DNA of 64,000 bases from NCBI GenBank assembly GCA_965248605.1, contig CBDFJV010000006.1, positions 620,001 through 684,000 of the forward strand, given 5' to 3'. Position 1 is the first letter of the stretch. Each line of letters begins with the position of its first letter. Shown here piece by piece: positions 27,248 to 35,719 of this stretch. The notes below the pieces were generated by a model. The model was given only the letters and a program-made list of their open reading frames with translations. It searched no databases and had not been told where the DNA came from. The position numbers and the translations under genes are program-made. This DNA is from CAUZJF01 sp965248605 (lineage in GTDB: Bacteria; Chloroflexota; Dehalococcoidia; Lucifugimonadales; CAUZJF01).

Positions 27248-27269
27248 GACCTGAACAAATGTTCGGGTC
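27248..27269 (-). terminator. Second terminator-like hairpin in ABC-F leader
   Basis: On the minus strand GACCCGAAC-ATTT-GTTCAGGTC is followed by TCCCCGTTTTCT. A further hairpin at 27273-27295 (AGGCGCCTAG side) lies between it and the leader ORF stop. Confidence 0.5.
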
Positions 27270-27299
27270 GATAGGCGCACCTAGTCTAGGCGCCTCAGC

Positions 27300-27356
27300 T
27301 CAGCTGGCTACCCTTACCTGCCAGACCCAGAGTCTGGTCCCCTCGATTTCTCTCAT
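27300..27356 (-). CDS. Leader peptide of the ABC-F gene (18 codons)
   Basis: ATG at 27356 to TGA at 27302-27300 encodes MREIEGTRLWVWQVRVAS. AAGGA lies seven bases upstream. It begins about 37 bases after the predicted transcription start. Its own sequence can fold (CCAGAC/GTCTGG at 27321-27337). Short ORFs that stall drug-bound ribosomes are typical of antibiotic-responsive ABC-F operons; whether this one is translated is inference. Confidence 0.5.
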   Translation of the reverse strand: MREIEGTRLWVWQVRVAS

Positions 27357-27399
27357 TTAATCGTCCTTGCTTGTCCGCTGCGCTTGAAGGTCTCAAGGA

Positions 27400-27428
27400 A
27401 TTATACGGTGCGGACCGCTCCCGTACAA
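27400..27428 (-). promoter_or_regulatory. Sigma70-type promoter of the ABC-F leader
   Basis: On the minus strand, TTGTAC (27428-27423), a 17-base spacer and TATAAT (27405-27400). Predicted start of transcription near 27393. Confidence 0.75.
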
Positions 27429-27439
27429 GTGCGGTGGTT

Positions 27440-27480
27440 GGAAGATGAAGCGGCCGTCCCCGGACCTTGGGGGGACGGCC
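27440..27480 (-). terminator. Possible terminator between DUF3179 and ABC-F transcription units
   Basis: GGCCGTCCCC and GGGGACGGCC form a strong GC stem around CCAAGGTCC. The downstream T-tract is weak. It lies between the DUF3179 gene and the ABC-F promoter region. Confidence 0.4.
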
Positions 27481-27616
27481 CTCCTGTTCACCAGTTCCGT
27501 TAGCCAGTTCCCGCTCGTGGCGAGCCCTTCGGTAAGACTCAGGACAGGCCTGTCGAACCACATCCGCTTACCATTTGGGCCTTTCGACCAGGCTCAGGGT
27601 GAGCGGATCTAGGGAT

Positions 27617-29023
27617 TTACGCTTCGCCCTGGTAGATCACCGTGTCCGGCTTAAAGGCGCCCCACGCGAACCAGAAGTGGTCGCCGTGAACGATGCCGGT
27701 CAGCTTCTCCCCTGCAAGCGGACCCGAGATGGCGTGGCCCAGGATGTTCCACTCGCTTCCGGTCTCGTTATCGACGATTGCGAACTCATCCACGCTGAAG
27801 GTGAGCTTCTGGCCGTTCAGGTTGGGGTCGTACACCGCCGCAGCCCCGACGTCGCGTGAGTCCCTGATGGCTGCGCTATCCAAAGCTGACACGGTCCCAG
27901 GCTTGAAGAACACGACCACGTCCTGGTCACCGACCATGTAGTTGACCGCTCGTTCCTCTTCCAGGACTGCGAATGGGAACGCCGCGTCAGTATCGCCGGC
28001 GGTCACGGAGACGACCCGGTCCATCGCGGACAGCCTTCCGTCGACTTTGCCGTTGAAGAGGAACGGAGAGCTGTTGATATCGTCGTAACCGGCGTAGGGG
28101 TTCTGGCCGTAAGGTCGCCTGAAGCCGGTGTCTTGCGACAGGATCTCGCCGTCCGGGTTCGCGACTCTGTAGTCGGCGAAAGAGACAATGGAAGCCGCAA
28201 GAAAGTCGAGCTTCGTCCCCGCCAGCTTACCAACGATACCCTCACCGGTCAGCTGCTGCCACCACGACTCGGTCTGCCGGTCCCACATTATCAGGTCGCT
28301 GTGACGAAGTTTGCCGGAGGTCCCGAAATCGTATGTTACACCGTCCAAGCGCCGGTCGAATACGAGCGCCGAATTGCAGAGAGGGCAGAACGTCACTACC
28401 ACGGGCACGTCGCCGATTACGTCGTTGACGATTTCGTGCCAGGTCAAGATCTGCAGTGGATATGCCTTGGAGTGGCCATCAACCTCAAGCGCGATGACCG
28501 GCTCCAGCTCGCCGAGCCAACTTCCGGCTTCTTGAGGAGTTGTGAATCTAGGGTGGTCGATCGGAGCGATTCCATCGCGTGGCGGCCCACCTGAGATGAT
28601 CTCGTCGTAAGGAACGGTATGCAGGCTGAAGTCGGTCTCCCAGCCACGCGTCGATATACGTGCGTTCTCCAAAGCCACCTCGAAACCAGGGTCGGGCTCT
28701 ACGAGCGGTTCGATTTCGACCCGAGGGTCGTCTTCGACTTGAGGATCGGCCTGCGATGTTTGGGCACGCTCGGAGGCGACTCGACCTGCTTCGACCTCGT
28801 CCGAACCGGGAGCAGTTGAATTCGTGACAGCAGGCGCCTGCGTCTCCGGAGCTGCCTGTGCGACTTCGCCCTGCGACTCCGAGGCAGGCGTTTCGGTCTT
28901 TGCCGCCGCAGTTTCGTCGCTGTCTCCGCTGGTGCCGATGATTCCCACGAGCGCTATCAGCGCGACGATAACCGCGATTACCACCAGGACCAACGACGCC
29001 GAGAACATACCTTGCTTCTCCAT
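27617..29023 (-). CDS. DUF3179 domain-containing membrane-anchored protein
   Basis: About 468 residues. One N-terminal membrane segment (LVLVVIAVIVALIALVGII), an acidic linker to about residue 125, then the DUF3179 domain: IAPIDHPRFTTPQEA, YPLQILTWHEIVND, VTFCPLCNSALVFDR, and LIMWDRQTESWWQQ. The Cys pair of FCPLC and the HE of WHEIVND are conserved in the family, whose biochemical role is unknown. The domain faces outside. I chose the ATG at 29023 preceded by GGTGGTGG; ATG/GTG codons further upstream are less likely. Confidence 0.88.
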   Translation of the reverse strand: MEKQGMFSASLVLVVIAVIVALIALVGIIGTSGDSDETAAAKTETPASESQGEVAQAAPETQAPAVTNSTAPGSDEVEAGRVASERAQTSQADPQVEDDPRVEIEPLVEPDPGFEVALENARISTRGWETDFSLHTVPYDEIISGGPPRDGIAPIDHPRFTTPQEAGSWLGELEPVIALEVDGHSKAYPLQILTWHEIVNDVIGDVPVVVTFCPLCNSALVFDRRLDGVTYDFGTSGKLRHSDLIMWDRQTESWWQQLTGEGIVGKLAGTKLDFLAASIVSFADYRVANPDGEILSQDTGFRRPYGQNPYAGYDDINSSPFLFNGKVDGRLSAMDRVVSVTAGDTDAAFPFAVLEEERAVNYMVGDQDVVVFFKPGTVSALDSAAIRDSRDVGAAAVYDPNLNGQKLTFSVDEFAIVDNETGSEWNILGHAISGPLAGEKLTGIVHGDHFWFAWGAFKPDTVIYQGEA

Positions 29024-29209
29024 TCCACCACCCCACATTCAGAAGTCCATCGTGTAATTCGATGAAGTCTCTCTCGGAATCGGTGCGGATTGCCCACAGA
29101 CGCAGGTGCAGTGACTACTCGCAACGAACGACCCGCGGCTGTCATCCTCTGTGGCGACTTGCGACACCATTTGATAATCTCCTGGACGGCTATCCAAGCG
29201 GAGGACGAC

Positions 29210-29980
29210 ATGAGGCTGGCGGACAAGGTGGCGCTTATTACGGGAGCCGGGTCTGGGATCGGACGGGCTTCGGCTACGCTGTTCGCCTCCGAGGGGGCAA
29301 AGGTCGTGGTTGCCGGCCACAGCGAGGACTCCGCGCTGCAGACGGTGGAAGAGATCAGGAAGACCGGCGGGAAGGCAACCTCAGCGTCAGGCGATGTGGC
29401 CGACAACGCCGATGCGAAGGGACTGGTCGATGTCGCCGTGGCCACTTACGGGGGCTTGGATATTCTGATGAACGCCGCGGGCGTGACCTCGCGCAACGCC
29501 CTGCCAGAGGGGGCTTCGCCCGAGGAGGTTTGGGACCGCGTCGTCGAGGTGAACTTGAAGGGCACGTTTCTGACCTGCTTCCACGCCGTCTCGGAGATGG
29601 AGCGTGCCGGTGGCGGCTCTGTCGTGAACGTGTCTTCGATTCTTGGACTAGTGGCCTTCGCGGCCTCCAGAAACGCGGGCTTCGACCCCTACCCTTCCTC
29701 GAAGGGCGGCGTGGTCCAGCTCACCCGCAATCTGGCCGTCGACTGCGCCGAGAAGAACGTTCGCGTCAACTGCATCTGCCCCGGCTACATCGAGACGCCG
29801 CTAATCGAACCCTTGATACGCGACTCGAAGAAGCGCGAGGAACTGGAGCGACTTCATCCGATCGGTCGCCTGGGCCGCCCGGAGGAGGTCGCCTACGCAG
29901 CGCTCTACCTGGCCTCGGACGAGGCGGCATTCGTGACCGGCGCAATACTGCCCGTCGATGGAGGATACACGGCGCAGTAA
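29210..29980 (+). CDS. SDR-family NAD(P)-dependent oxidoreductase
   Basis: 256 residues, classical SDR: TGAGSGIG cofactor loop, NAAG, catalytic Ser in NVSSILG, YPSSK active-site Tyr/Lys, and CPGYIETPL. It would oxidise or reduce an alcohol or ketone, in line with FabG-like or glucose/sorbitol dehydrogenase relatives; the substrate is unknown. GGAGG lies before the ATG at 29210. Divergent from the DUF3179 gene, sharing a 186-base control region. Confidence 0.9.
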   Translation: MRLADKVALITGAGSGIGRASATLFASEGAKVVVAGHSEDSALQTVEEIRKTGGKATSASGDVADNADAKGLVDVAVATYGGLDILMNAAGVTSRNALPEGASPEEVWDRVVEVNLKGTFLTCFHAVSEMERAGGGSVVNVSSILGLVAFAASRNAGFDPYPSSKGGVVQLTRNLAVDCAEKNVRVNCICPGYIETPLIEPLIRDSKKREELERLHPIGRLGRPEEVAYAALYLASDEAAFVTGAILPVDGGYTAQ

Positions 29981-30080
29981 AGGGCGAGCCGGCTAGAAGA
30001 AACCCACTGCACACGATCACCCCCAGGTACCGGGGTGTAACATGGCTCCGCCGGCTGGTGCTAAGAGCGGGAGGCCTCCG

Positions 30081-30644
30081 ATGACCCAAGAGCAGATTCA
30101 GATCATCGTCGCAGTTATTGCGGCCCTGACGTTGGTCAGCGGTGGACTGAAGTACTACTTGGACAGGCGTCGAGCCGGTCGAGAACGCTACGACGAGCTT
30201 CTCAAGGACTTCCTCGAGCCGCTCAAGGGCACGCTGAGAGAAACGGACGACATCCACAAACAGCTCACGGGTGTCGTAGAGCTGCAGCAGATCGAATTTG
30301 ACCCACGTGAACTCAAGAGGCTCTATGGGAGCCTACCCGATAGTGAACCCCTGAAGATTTCTTGGAAGAACAGATTCGAACGCTTGCAGGACCTAAATGG
30401 CAAAGCCGTGGAGCTGATCGACAGGTTCTACGGCCATATCATGCTGGATGAGTTCCAGTCCGCCTGTGATGACTACAAAAGGCATGTTCATGAGTGGGAG
30501 GATGTCTGGAATGCGGTAATGGGCTCAGAAGACATTCCGGAGACGCCGGACGCACAGGGGGCGTTGATGGCCCCGATGTTTCCGGACCATTTCGATCAGG
30601 CATTGGAAGCTGAGGTAGCGGAGGTCAGTCGGCGGGCCCACTAG
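30081..30644 (+). CDS. Hypothetical single-pass membrane protein
   Basis: 187 residues of no family I recognise. One N-terminal membrane segment (IQIIVAVIAALTLVSGGLKYYL) is followed by RRR (cytoplasmic side) and an amphipathic, charged helical domain with EWEDVWNAV and a C-terminal acidic stretch. I chose the ATG at 30081 with GGGAGG upstream instead of the ATG at 30042. Downstream of the SDR gene by 100 bases on the same strand. Confidence 0.6.
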   Translation: MTQEQIQIIVAVIAALTLVSGGLKYYLDRRRAGRERYDELLKDFLEPLKGTLRETDDIHKQLTGVVELQQIEFDPRELKRLYGSLPDSEPLKISWKNRFERLQDLNGKAVELIDRFYGHIMLDEFQSACDDYKRHVHEWEDVWNAVMGSEDIPETPDAQGALMAPMFPDHFDQALEAEVAEVSRRAH

Positions 30645-30709
30645 GATCAGTGCTGACGGCTATTGTGGCGGTCGTGGGGCAAAAGCAGGGCGCACACCCA
30701 GGTGCGCCA

Positions 30710-31498
30710 CTACGTCGGAACCCGCTCAAGCTCGATGACGCGGCTCTTCCACACTTCGTTGTGAATGCGCTCCAGCGCCGCCTGGCCCGGCCGCACCACG
30801 TCCAGTGTGCGACTCAGCGTAATCGTTGAGTGGCGCTGCATCAGGTCGCACCGCTTGATGAAGGCATCTAGGGTGTGGCGTTCGCCACCAGCCAGCAAGT
30901 AGTCGAGCTTTCCGTCGACCTGACCGAAGACGTCGCCGGCGATCTTGCACGCAGCATCGAAAAGCTCTCGGACCAGGCGTTCGCGGCTACGCTCGAACCG
31001 GTGTTGGGACGACCCGCCCGCCCGATGCCTGTTCTTGACGTACCGAGAGCCGGTCTTGGAGGCCACCAGCTTGTCACCGTTCACAACGCCGACCGCGTAG
31101 CGCCCAAGCCTTAGCAACACTACTCCCACGACGAGCCTACGGTCGAGGACAGCCGTTAAGGCGCTTGCGTCGGTCCCCTGGGACACATGATCGACGTCGA
31201 CCGGAAACGGCGGCACGACGGCCAGCGCGCGGTCTTCTCCAACGAAAAGAACGACGCCGGTGTCGGGCCGCCCCACTTTGCGCACGACTTCCTGCACAGC
31301 ACTACGGACAACATGAGATTCGCCACCATCGGCCTTCGGGAGGCGGTCTTCCGCCAGTGACTTCGGGGCTATGGAGACCGTGTGGTCGTACGTCTCGAAG
31401 CTCGGGTCGTCCAAGAGCGCGAGGAGCTTGCGTTTGCTCGCGGCGTAGCGCCTAGTGACCTCGAAGGTAGGCGGAGCGTTGGGTGAGGACTCGTACAT
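30710..31498 (-). CDS. acVLRF1-family peptidyl-tRNA hydrolase (Vms1/eRF1-like)
   Basis: 262 residues. LLRLGRYAVGVVNGDKLVAS, then KTGSRYVKNRHRAGGSSQHRF, is the VLRF1 core of the actinobacterial-type Vms1/ANKZF1 group, with the catalytic-type Gln165 in GGSSQHRF. Relatives release nascent chains from tRNA on stalled 50S subunits in ribosome quality control. The N-terminal 75 residues are family-specific. No rqcH is in the window, so the pathway link is inference. It is divergent from rpiB. Confidence 0.85.
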   Translation of the reverse strand: MYESSPNAPPTFEVTRRYAASKRKLLALLDDPSFETYDHTVSIAPKSLAEDRLPKADGGESHVVRSAVQEVVRKVGRPDTGVVLFVGEDRALAVVPPFPVDVDHVSQGTDASALTAVLDRRLVVGVVLLRLGRYAVGVVNGDKLVASKTGSRYVKNRHRAGGSSQHRFERSRERLVRELFDAACKIAGDVFGQVDGKLDYLLAGGERHTLDAFIKRCDLMQRHSTITLSRTLDVVRPGQAALERIHNEVWKSRVIELERVPT

Positions 31499-31547
31499 CG
31501 GGCGATTCTATCACTCGGCAGGGTGAATCCGGCTATGGTAATCTGGC

Positions 31548-32051
31548 GTGGATACCTTTACGCATAGGAATGGAAGCTTGCGCATCGCAATCGGCGCCGA
31601 CCACGCCGGATACGATCTGAAGGGGCCTTTGATCGGGCCGCTGGAGGCTCTCGGCCACGACGTCGTTGATGCCGGCGCGCATACTCTTGACCCCGCTGAC
31701 GACTACCCCGATTTCGCTCGGGCCGTGGCGGACCTGGTCGCATCTGGGGAGGCGGAACGCGGGGTCGTTGTATGCGGGAGCGGGGTCGGGGCCTCCATCG
31801 CTGCGAACAAGGTGAAGGGCGTGCGGGCCGCTGTCTGCCACGACACTTACTCGGCGCGGCAGGGCGTCGAGCACGACGACATGAACGTCCTCTGTCTGGG
31901 CGCGCGCATCGTCGGCGAGGAGCTGGCGAAGGAGGTCGTCCGAGCCTTCGCCTCCGCCGAGTTCAGCGGCGAAGAACGACATAAACGCCGGCTGGCGAAG
32001 GTGTTAGCTATCGAGGCAGAGTCCGCCGGAGTCCCGACCGACCCGCGCTGA
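31548..32051 (+). CDS. rpiB: Ribose-5-phosphate isomerase B
   Basis: 167 residues. RIAIGADHAGYDLK at the N-terminus and VVVCGSGVGASIAANK with the catalytic C76 define RpiB; HDTYSARQGVEHDDMNVL and GARIVGEELA complete the active site. It interconverts ribose-5-phosphate and ribulose-5-phosphate in the pentose phosphate pathway. Two starts are possible: GTG at 31548, or TTG at 31578, which gives the family's usual N-terminus. Confidence 0.93.
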   Translation: MDTFTHRNGSLRIAIGADHAGYDLKGPLIGPLEALGHDVVDAGAHTLDPADDYPDFARAVADLVASGEAERGVVVCGSGVGASIAANKVKGVRAAVCHDTYSARQGVEHDDMNVLCLGARIVGEELAKEVVRAFASAEFSGEERHKRRLAKVLAIEAESAGVPTDPR

Positions 32052-32073
32052 GCGGGGCGGCGTCGAAAGCAGG

Positions 32074-32571
32074 CTAGCTATACTCGGCGCCGATCAGGCA
32101 GGCGACCGGCCGCTGCCCCGCCTCGGCCTCCTCGAAGGCGATGGAAACCCTGTCGACGTCCTGGTCGGACTCGATCAGGTAGTAGTTGAGGCCCCAGGCG
32201 TGGAGCGTCGGCTCGGTGATCCGTGCGGCCGAGTCGCGGGTGACACCGCGACGAGTCCAACCTCTGTAGCCGACCATCATGACGAGGGGGAAGTTGATGT
32301 CGACGGCCAGCCCCCTGACCGAATCACCGGACTCGAAGAACCCGGTATTCTGGATCATGACGAGTGGGCGTTTGCCTCCGACCCAGAGGCCGGCGGCGAT
32401 CGCCATACTCTCGGCCTCTCTGCAAATGGGCACTATGTCGATGGTGGGGTCCGACGACAGCAGCTGGTACATGAAGTTGCTCTCCGTGTCCGGGAGCCAT
32501 ATCACGTGAGTCACGCCGTTCTTGCGAAGCTGTGCTTGGACCGCTGTCGGCGTCAGATGAAGCTCGGCCAT
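32074..32571 (-). CDS. TPP-binding sulfopyruvate/phosphonopyruvate decarboxylase alpha-like subunit
   Basis: 165 residues, only the N-terminal (PYR) half of a thiamine-diphosphate enzyme: KNGVTHVIWLPDTESNFMYQ, CREAESMAIAAGLWVGGKRP and NTGFFESGDSVRG. The Glu of CREAES is the cofactor-activating residue. This matches ComD-like sulfopyruvate decarboxylase alpha subunits, which need a beta (PP) subunit; none is adjacent. SAR202-type bacteria are proposed to use sulfonates, but the substrate here is inferred. The ATG at 32571 is divergent from the RDD gene 50 bases away. Confidence 0.8.
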   Translation of the reverse strand: MAELHLTPTAVQAQLRKNGVTHVIWLPDTESNFMYQLLSSDPTIDIVPICREAESMAIAAGLWVGGKRPLVMIQNTGFFESGDSVRGLAVDINFPLVMMVGYRGWTRRGVTRDSAARITEPTLHAWGLNYYLIESDQDVDRVSIAFEEAEAGQRPVACLIGAEYS

Positions 32572-32621
32572 GGGCTCGTCCTTGTCTCCTGCCCCTTCTC
32601 CGGCGGCGGCCGACATTGTAG

Positions 32622-33260
32622 GTGGACAGGTTGAGCCGGTCAACGTCGGAAGAGACCTTAGTCGAGTGCTACCGGTGCATGACCGAGAACCCGCCGGACG
32701 CCCGCCAGTGCATACGGTGCGGCATGTATCTCGGTGGCCTCGCCACGTACGTTCCTGGGGGAGGGATGCGCCCAGCCAGTCGTTTGTCTCGCTTGCTGGC
32801 TCGGGTGGTCGACTTCCCATTTTCCATCTACAGTATCGTGGCGGCCATGAGTCTCGCCCCGAGGATACCTGGAGGCGACGTCGTTCCCACGGTTATCATC
32901 ATGTTCGCGGGCTTCACGATACCCTTTCAGCTCTGGCTCCTGGCAACGCGGGGACAGACCATCGGCAAGCGGCTCTTCAAGCTCCGGATCGTCCGGGATG
33001 ACGACGACAAGAATGGAGGCGTGACGACGAATGTCCTGCTACGGACGTTGGTAGCCGAGTTCTTGTGGGTCATTCCGGGCTACATTGCCGTCGACAACCT
33101 GTTCATCTTCGCGAGAAACCGGAGGTGCGTCCACGATTACATCGCCAGCACCAAGGTGATCCGCGACCAGCTTTCCGTAGCGCCGGACTGGAGAGCTCTA
33201 TTACGAGACCTCCCAGACCGCATCAAGGAACTGGCCCAGCCGGGCCGGTATCAGAAATGA
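32622..33260 (+). CDS. RDD-family membrane protein with N-terminal zinc ribbon
   Basis: 212 residues. Two Cys pairs, CYRC and CIRC, at about 16-35 form a zinc ribbon. The RDD domain follows, with three or four membrane segments and the conserved LLARVVDF and TRGQTIGKRLFKLRIV. RDD proteins are proposed Na+(Li+)/H+ antiporters or membrane modulators; the function is uncertain. It may run with the selenoprotein gene 66 bases downstream, though a TATAAT box in that gap suggests a separate promoter. Confidence 0.75.
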   Translation: MDRLSRSTSEETLVECYRCMTENPPDARQCIRCGMYLGGLATYVPGGGMRPASRLSRLLARVVDFPFSIYSIVAAMSLAPRIPGGDVVPTVIIMFAGFTIPFQLWLLATRGQTIGKRLFKLRIVRDDDDKNGGVTTNVLLRTLVAEFLWVIPGYIAVDNLFIFARNRRCVHDYIASTKVIRDQLSVAPDWRALLRDLPDRIKELAQPGRYQK

Positions 33261-33326
33261 CATACTGCAGCTATATAATGCGGCCATCAAGTCAGAGGTA
33301 ATGATCGTTAACCGAGGAGAGTAGCC

Positions 33327-34829
33327 ATGTACAAGCTCGAAGTGCTGAATCCTGTCGCCGCCGTACTGGGAGAGGTGAATGCCAGCCCGATGGCGCCCCG
33401 CCCGGAGAGTCTCGAGGGCAAGACCATCGGCCTCGTCTGGAACGGCAAGGCCAACGGAGACGTAGCGCTGAAGCGGGCCGGAGAGCTGATCCAGAGCAAG
33501 GTCCCCGGTGTCGAGCTCAAGTTCTACAGCGGCGCGCTTCCTACCCCGGCTCCAGTGCTGGACCGCGCGAAAGCGGAGGTCGAGGTCGCCATCGGCTGCA
33601 CGGCGGATTGAGGGTCGTGCACGTCGTGGATGGTCCACGACATGGTCGAGTTGGAGAAGGTCGGCATCCCCACCGCTACGATCCTCTCCGACGGGTTCCA
33701 AAACGACGCCGCAGCCAGCGCAAAGGCGTTCGGCATGGCGTCGGTCCCCTACACGGTCGTACCTCGTGTATACAACAACATCACGCCTGAGCAGGCCGTC
33801 GAGCAGACCGATCCGGCAGTAGACGAGGTTATCAGGCTCCTGACTACTCAAGGCGACGGCTACGCGCTCGAATCGGCGAAGCCATCGAAAAACGGATCGG
33901 GCGTCGAGACCTTCGAAGGCGAAGACCAGTTCTCGGCTCTGGACGCGTTCAACGAAGAGTTCCTTGACCGCGACTGGGGCGACGGCTTCCCGCTGATCCC
34001 ACCCACCCGGGAGCGCGTCGAGGCGATGCTCAGGGGTACGACCCTCGACGCCGATGACGTCGTGTGCATGCTGCCGCCGGGCACCGGCTATGCCTCGGTC
34101 AGGAAGATCGCGGCCAACGCCGTGATGGCCGGATGCCGCCCCGAGCACCTCCCGGTCATCATTGCCGGCGCCAAGGCTATCTCGCAGCTCGACCCTTTCG
34201 ACGCGCGTGGTTTCCTTATGTCGACGAGCGCCAACGGCCCGCTATTCGTCGTCAACGGGCCCATCGCCGGCGAGCTGGGAATCAACTCCAAGCGCGCCGC
34301 TCTCGGCCCCGGGCGGCAGTCGCGTGTGAACATCGTGATCGGTAGAGGCTTGATACTCACCCTCAAGAACGTGGGCCACTGGTACCCAGGCCACCTGGAC
34401 ATGGACACGATCGGCACCACCCGGAAATTCCCGCAGCTAGTGGCCGAGAACGAGGAGGACAGCCCCTGGGAGCCCTTCCACGTGGAGCAGGGTTTCCCTA
34501 AGGACTCCAGTACGATAACCATATTCAGCTCGTCGTACGAGACCGACGTCGGCGACCAGGGCAACAACACCGGCGAGGCGCTGCTGCGCACGATCGCGTA
34601 CTCGACGATGACGGCCGGCGGCAGCTACATCGGCAACCTGGCCGGAGAGCTGGACGACAAGCCGCGTGAGGCGACGCTAATCATGGCTGCCCCGGCCCAC
34701 GCAAGGCCCATCGCGGCGGACGGGTTCTCCAAGAGCGCGGCGAAGGCCTTCATTCACGCCCATGCCAAAAAGCCGGCGCGCCAGCTCGTCAACAAGTTCA
34801 ACGTTCCGGACAAGGTGCGTGTGGCTTGA
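33327..34829 (+). CDS. UGSC-family selenoprotein (in-frame UGA = selenocysteine)
   Basis: The frame from ATG 33327 (GGAG upstream) reaches TGA at 33609-33611 and continues unbroken in the same frame: IGCTAD-U-GSCTSW. This is the U-G-S-C motif of UGSC (seleno)proteins, with Sec at residue 95, and a SECIS-like hairpin follows. After the about 170-residue thioredoxin-like part comes a large second domain (DGFPLIPPTRERVEAMLRG, NAVMAGCRPEHLPV, LGPGRQSRVNIVIGR, SPWEPFHVEQGF, HARPIAADGFSK). A second in-frame TGA (34827-34829, residue 501) is followed by 57 more coding-like codons to 35003. Redox chemistry at Sec/Cys is expected; the substrate is unknown. Automated callers would split it. Confidence 0.88.
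33623..33641 (+). promoter_or_regulatory. SECIS-like hairpin after the Sec UGA
   Basis: GTCGTGGA pairs perfectly with TCCACGAC around a 3-base loop TGG. The stem starts 12 bases after the UGA, within the spacing bacterial SelB needs. Confidence 0.7.
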
Positions 34830-35003
34830 AAGTGGCTCTACGACCTCTCGCCGATGGAGCAGGAGCAGGTCATCCTGCCGGTCCAGGAGAGCGCGGACCG
34901 TTACTACATCGTCTGCGTCGGGGCCGACGACCGGGCCAAGGACCTGGTCTTCGGCACGAACACGCCTGCGACAGTGGAGATCACGGACCGGGCGGAGGTG
35001 TAG
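34830..35003 (+). other. Candidate C-terminal extension of the selenoprotein past a second UGA
   Basis: In frame after TGA 34827-34829, it encodes KWLYDLSPMEQEQ, then ADRYYIVCVGADDRAKD, ending TDRAEV with TAG at 35001-35003. The hydrophobic YYIVCVG strand looks like the terminal strand of such proteins. A nested hairpin (CTCTC/GAGAG outer, GCAGGA/TCCTGC at 34859-34878 inner) with GGTC in the loop lies downstream of the UGA. Either a second selenocysteine or a nonsense mutation. Confidence 0.5.
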
Positions 35004-35255
35004 ACGAGCTGTCGCGTTTTGTTTCCTCGGCCTGCGGTAGGGGCAGGCCTGTGTGCCTGCCTGCGGTGGTGTCGCGGGCGCACACATAGGTGCGTCCTTA
35101 CCGAAATTGGTCGATGGGGTTCTCCAGGAACTGCATCTCAGTCCGCGCGTTTTTTCCTCGTGTTGCATCCTGTTGCATTTCGTAGCGCAGCAGCTATGCA
35201 GTTCCCGGTGGACGCTTGCGTCTGTAACATGTGGCCGGCGTATCGGGTCTTCTGG

Positions 35256-35586
35256 ATTCCGGCTTGCGCCGGAATGACGGGGTGATCGGCCAGGCCTGGA
35301 TGTAGCATCTTGGCTTCATTATAGCACATTCGTTCTGGCGTTGCGCGCGATTATTGATCCACCGGGTGGACCTTGAGATTTGCACGCGTCGTGATTCCCG
35401 CCAGGATGCGGGCGCATTGCAATGCGCCCCTACGAGACGAAGCCCCTTCGACACGCCTGTTTTCTACCATTCACATCCGACGTAGTGGTCTGCGACCCCG
35501 CGTGTCGCAGATGAGGGCAGGTCTGAGACCTGCCCCTACGCCGAACACTGCGTCGTCCTCTGGTAGGGGCGGGTCTGAGACCCGCC
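35256..35586. repeat. Cluster of four dispersed palindromic repeats
   Basis: Four separate perfect or near-perfect palindromes of 19-21 bases listed under the region entry. Their cores differ (GCATTGCAATGC, GGTCTGAGACC, and TTTGAAA in the MITE) but share a (G)TAGGGGC-type border, so they look like one repeat superfamily. Confidence 0.7.
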
Positions 35587-35674
35587 TTCGTATAGTGGGA
35601 ACGAGATCCCCACGGGAACACGTCGCGCGGCTGCCGTCGATCATTGACCGAAGACGGCGAAGGTGGTATTCTAA

Positions 35675-35700
35675 ACCCATACCCCCTGGGTGGGGGTTTG
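35675..35700 (+). promoter_or_regulatory. CsoR-type copper operator
   Basis: ACCCCC-TGGG-TGGGGGT (35681-35697) is the GC-rich palindrome with A/T borders bound by CsoR repressors. It lies about 20 bases before the csoR start, consistent with autoregulation released by Cu(I). Confidence 0.7.
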
Positions 35701-35719
35701 CCAAACAAAAGGTGAAAGC

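Larger units (their letters stand above)
35004..35719. other. Non-coding repeat-rich region before the copper operon
   Basis: I see no gene in about 700 bases. It carries several dispersed palindromes: ATTCCGGC-TTGC-GCCGGAAT at 35256-35275, the 20-bp palindrome at 35410-35429, a GGGCAGGTCT palindrome at 35515-35535 and GGCGGGTCT at 35568-35586, two of them next to GTAGGGGC or its complement. Confidence 0.7.

Noticed and set aside
33500..33640. Treating the UGSC gene as two separate genes or a pseudogene
   Set aside because: The TGA falls exactly on the family's Sec position, the frame is intact on both sides and a SECIS-like stem follows.
34827..34829. Reading the second TGA as tryptophan by a recoded genetic code
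   Set aside because: Many genes in the window end in TGA (for example the Mrp tail, the HEAT-like gene's neighbours and PolX-like upstream ORF), so TGA is a normal stop here.
35138..35454. Short open frames between the selenoprotein and csoR
   Set aside because: They are read through dispersed palindromes and have no ribosome site or domain.
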